In this document: piece after piece, positions 61,440 to 64,000 of the stretch | Numbering within the stretch: position 1 is the stretch's first letter | How the letters are laid out: each line of letters begins with the position of its first letter | DNA from: Deltaproteobacteria bacterium | GTDB taxonomy: Bacteria; Bdellovibrionota_B; Oligoflexia; Oligoflexales; Bog-1112 | Length of the DNA stretch: 64,000 nucleotides | Direction of reading: 5' to 3' | NCBI GenBank assembly: GCA_020635195.1 | Contig: JACKAG010000002.1 | Coordinates: 186,001 to 250,000, forward strand | Notes under the pieces: generated by a model | The model's database searches: none | What the model was told of the DNA's origin: nothing | Seen by the model: only the letters and a program-made list of their open reading frames with translations | Translations under genes and position numbers: made by a program

Positions 61440-62519
61440 ATGGCCGCTGTGCTTGTCATTCTGGAAGATTCAAGTCAGAGTCAGTTTGGTGGAGGTCAGC
61501 GGATCTCTCTTGAAGTGATGAAGTGGGCTGATCTTGGGTCTGACACGATTTTGATTGATTCTGTAAACAGCTGGTGGCATCAGAAAATTCCGGATAGAAT
61601 CCGGAGAGAAATTCTGGGAATCAGGCAGAGCAATTATCATTCTCTGCTCTTTAATCTAAGTTTTTTTTACAGGACTCTCCTGCTGCTCTTCCGGTTTTCT
61701 CCGCTTAAAATCTATATTACAACGAGAAAACACATCCTTTCAGCATTTATTTATAAATGCTTGCGCCCCCGTGTCAAACTTGTCTTTCATGTCCATCTGC
61801 TTCCGACAGAACGGATGTTGTCGCGTATCTTTGACCGTCTGGTTCTTTCTTTTTGTCAGCATCTGATTTTTTCAAGTCAGTATACCTATCATCGCTTCTG
61901 GTTTTTAAGAGGATTTCAAGCTGTCCGCTCCTCTGTCTCTCCGCTGCCTCCACCAAAATGGAAGGAAAGAAGCTTTGATCTTCTGATCCCTTCAGATCCT
62001 CTTGTGATTGCTTATGTCGGAAGGCTCTCTCGTGAAAAGGGTGTTTTTTCTTTTCTGAATGCGATAGGAAAGCTTAAACTGGATCAGCCATGGCAGGCTT
62101 TGATTGTAGGTGATGGTCAGGATCGGGAAGCGGTTCTGGAGAGGATAGCATCTTCACCTGTCCGGGAACGGATTTCTTATGACGGGATTACGGATACAGA
62201 CTTTTCTTTTTACTCCAGGATTTCTTTACTTGTAATCCCTTCTTTTTATATTGATGAAACGCTTTGTCTGACCGCTGTGGAGGCAATGCAGGCAGGTGTT
62301 CCGGTTCTTTCTTCAGGGAACGGAAACCTTGGGATTTTTTTTCAGCAGGGGCTTCTTTCTGTTTTTGAATCAGATTCTCCGGAGCATATGGCCCGCAAAA
62401 TAGAAGATTGTATTGCAAAATTGAGAGAGCGTTGTTATCGACGAAATTATCTGCCTCTGGAACAGGGAGAGTCTCGTTCCTTTGGAGCCTTTTATGAGGA
62501 CATTCTCGGAATCTCCTGA
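61440..62519 (+). CDS. family 4 glycosyltransferase (GT-B)
   Basis: 359 residues from the ATG at 61440, with AGGAG 5 nt upstream; 19 upstream in-frame codons belong to the previous gene's end. GGGQRISLEV near the start, VIAYVGRLSREKGVFSFL and SLLVIPSFYIDETLCLTAVEAMQAGVPV (E-x7-E) support GT4. Third transferase of the repeat-unit pathway. Confidence 0.9.
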   Translation: MAAVLVILEDSSQSQFGGGQRISLEVMKWADLGSDTILIDSVNSWWHQKIPDRIRREILGIRQSNYHSLLFNLSFFYRTLLLLFRFSPLKIYITTRKHILSAFIYKCLRPRVKLVFHVHLLPTERMLSRIFDRLVLSFCQHLIFSSQYTYHRFWFLRGFQAVRSSVSPLPPPKWKERSFDLLIPSDPLVIAYVGRLSREKGVFSFLNAIGKLKLDQPWQALIVGDGQDREAVLERIASSPVRERISYDGITDTDFSFYSRISLLVIPSFYIDETLCLTAVEAMQAGVPVLSSGNGNLGIFFQQGLLSVFESDSPEHMARKIEDCIAKLRERCYRRNYLPLEQGESRSFGAFYEDILGIS

Positions 62520-62550
62520 GTCTGTCTGGCATATGGCAGGGAGCTGAAAC

Positions 62551-63339
62551 ATGATATTTTCAAAAGAACATATTAAAAAGTCTTTTCCACGGGCTGCAAC
62601 CTGCCTGAGCTATCTAAGGCATCGTTCTCCTGCAAAGCTCGTTCGGATGTCCGGAGGAGAATGTTCTTCTCTGGTACAGAGTATCAGAAAATATGGATAT
62701 GTATTGAGGCCGGATTTTCTCAGCAGATCAGCATGTGATGCAATGAGATCCAGGATTCAGGCTTTAATGGAACAGCAGGAAGAGCAGATTCAGATACGCA
62801 GTGATAAGCGCTTTTTTGGAATTGAAAAATTTGATCAGGAAATCATGGCCTTTCATCTGAATTCTGAAGCGCAGAAGATTGCCAGTGCTGTTAATCTGGC
62901 TCCGTCATCTGCTGCATTTACCCTGGCCGGTTGGCTGAATACTGTGGATGGCTCCTCCGGAGAAGGCTGGCACAGAGATGGTTTTTTATCTCAGTTTAAG
63001 GCGATGGTTTATCTGACGGATGTGGGGGAAGATAATGGCCCCTTCGAAATTCTTGAAAAGTCTCATCAGCTGCGCCATATCCTCAGAGATATGGGAGCTG
63101 CTGACCTTGATTTTAGTCAGTATCGTTTGCCAGATGAACAGGTCAGGATTCTGATAGATAAGGGTTATTATCAGCCCAGGCTGTTGACAGCAAAGGCAGG
63201 GACATTGGTTTATTTCGATTCATCATCGATACATCGGGGCAGTCCAATGAAGGCAGGAGAGAGGATGAGCCTTACTACTTATTTTTTTGAGAATACAAGG
63301 ATCGGACCTGAACTTTTTCGGCAGTTTAATATGACCTGA
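62551..63339 (+). CDS. phytanoyl-CoA dioxygenase (PhyH) family protein
   Basis: 262 residues. The 2-oxoglutarate/Fe(II) site is EGWHRDGFLSQ (His and Asp ligands) and SSIHRGSPMKAGER (distal His, then Arg for 2-oxoglutarate). GGAG lies 7 nt before the ATG. In polysaccharide clusters such enzymes may hydroxylate or otherwise tailor a sugar or lipid; the substrate is unknown here. Confidence 0.88.
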   Translation: MIFSKEHIKKSFPRAATCLSYLRHRSPAKLVRMSGGECSSLVQSIRKYGYVLRPDFLSRSACDAMRSRIQALMEQQEEQIQIRSDKRFFGIEKFDQEIMAFHLNSEAQKIASAVNLAPSSAAFTLAGWLNTVDGSSGEGWHRDGFLSQFKAMVYLTDVGEDNGPFEILEKSHQLRHILRDMGAADLDFSQYRLPDEQVRILIDKGYYQPRLLTAKAGTLVYFDSSSIHRGSPMKAGERMSLTTYFFENTRIGPELFRQFNMT

Positions 63340-63354
63340 AAGAAAAGAAGTGCT

Positions 63355-64000
63355 ATGAGCTATCCACAAGATCAGCGAAATCTTTATACGTTTGAAGTGG
63401 ATCTGGACGAGTCAATTGCAAACGAGCTGAAAATGATCAGAGAAAACTGTCCAGGTGCTTTTTTTTATAAAGGACAGAATCTTGAATCTGCTTTTTTCAG
63501 ACAGTTATTTTTTGAACTGATTGGAAATCCTTTGTTCCGGAATGCCTATCTTACGTCGCCGGGGCAGACGATTTGGCTCAGACGTGATATTCATGCAGGG
63601 ATTTTAAGATCGCTTTGTGGCTTAAGCAGAGATCAGGTTCGATCTCAAAAGAGTCTTCAGAAGCGTTTTGTCCATCATATGATCCTTGGAATCTCATCCG
63701 TGAGATCGTTTTTTGCCAGATTTTTTCATCCTTCTGAGAAAGGGAAAGAAAAAAGGAAATCCTGTGATGATACTGCTGAACAGGGAAAACGACTTTTTTT
63801 TCTTGCCGGAGCTAAGTTTTATCGCTTTTTCAGGAATGTTCTGAGTTCTGATACGGATCATGAAACGGAGATCATCTTCTATTGTCCTCCTGATCGTGGG
63901 AAGCCTGCCACAGAAGGTGTCCGGATATTTTCCGGAGCCAGAGCTCTTTCCGTTTTCAGACTGAGTGCTTCTGTTCCTGCTGGTTTCAGAGACTTTCCTG
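63355..64000 (+). CDS. unknown protein of the polysaccharide locus, cut by the window end
   Basis: Open from the ATG at 63355 to the window edge, 215 codons, with no stop. It begins MSYPQDQRNLYTFEVDLDES and is rich in Phe and Arg, with a basic stretch near residues 120-145. No signal peptide and no family recognised. It follows the PhyH gene after 15 nt, so it is likely part of the same operon. Confidence 0.7.
   Translation, partial: MSYPQDQRNLYTFEVDLDESIANELKMIRENCPGAFFYKGQNLESAFFRQLFFELIGNPLFRNAYLTSPGQTIWLRRDIHAGILRSLCGLSRDQVRSQKSLQKRFVHHMILGISSVRSFFARFFHPSEKGKEKRKSCDDTAEQGKRLFFLAGAKFYRFFRNVLSSDTDHETEIIFYCPPDRGKPATEGVRIFSGARALSVFRLSASVPAGFRDFP

Overview
The window comes from a Gram-negative bacterium of moderate G+C. 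It carries outer-membrane and lipoprotein genes, an O-antigen/LPS cluster, CmoA/CmoB, MiaA, an endonuclease-type MutL, SMC, SSB and the TrkAH potassium system. CmoAB and the mutL-miaA pair recall Gammaproteobacteria. The MutL nuclease motif, SMC and the unusual envelope genes would also fit another proteobacterial or Bdellovibrionota-like lineage, so the taxon cannot be fixed from sequence alone. Start codons other than ATG are common: TTG or GTG with a good Shine-Dalgarno (SD) precedes cmoA, miaA, engB, both receiver genes, rmlA, the sugar aminotransferase, the sugar isomerase and one lipoprotein.

1-10.6 kb (minus strand): an apparent operon headed by an ion-driven stator-like pair. One protein is MotB/ZorB-like, 1150 residues, with a membrane-start Asp, about 900 residues of coiled coil containing twelve near-identical 21-residue repeats, and a C-terminal OmpA-like peptidoglycan-binding domain. 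The other is a 299-residue MotA/TolQ/ExbB-like channel protein. A one-domain cyclic-nucleotide sensor, two lipoproteins and outer-membrane-like proteins follow. This is the best candidate in the window for an undescribed system.

10.9-18.5 kb: tRNA modification and repair genes (cmoA-cmoB, mutL-miaA), the ribosome-assembly GTPase engB, and two tandem paralogous double-receiver proteins, one with a degenerate first receiver.

18.6-29.6 kb: an insertion-sequence graveyard. It holds two nearly identical IS4-family elements plus a fragment, two 1368-bp IS256-family elements plus several fragments, and a decayed second IS4-type transposase. Trapped between them are a toxin-antitoxin-like operon with its own palindromic operator, a pRiA4b ORF-3 family gene, a racemase remnant and the 3' end of rmuC. 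The rmuC remnant is split by an IS256 copy with a 9-bp target duplication.

29.7-46.7 kb: a polytopic membrane protein, an M32 carboxypeptidase, a GNAT-deacetylase fusion, a methyltransferase-ATP-grasp ligase fusion, smc, a lipoprotein, ssb and trkA-trkH.

46.7-64 kb: a lipoprotein gene and then a surface-polysaccharide locus in two divergent arms. The minus arm encodes dTDP-sugar enzymes (RmlA, RmlB, a 3,4-ketoisomerase and an aminotransferase), GDP-fucose enzymes (Gmd, Fcl), a Wzz-like chain-length regulator and an O-antigen ligase-like protein. The plus arm encodes a Wzy-like polymerase, three glycosyltransferases, a PhyH-type dioxygenase and a gene cut by the window end. No tRNA, rRNA or CRISPR array was seen.
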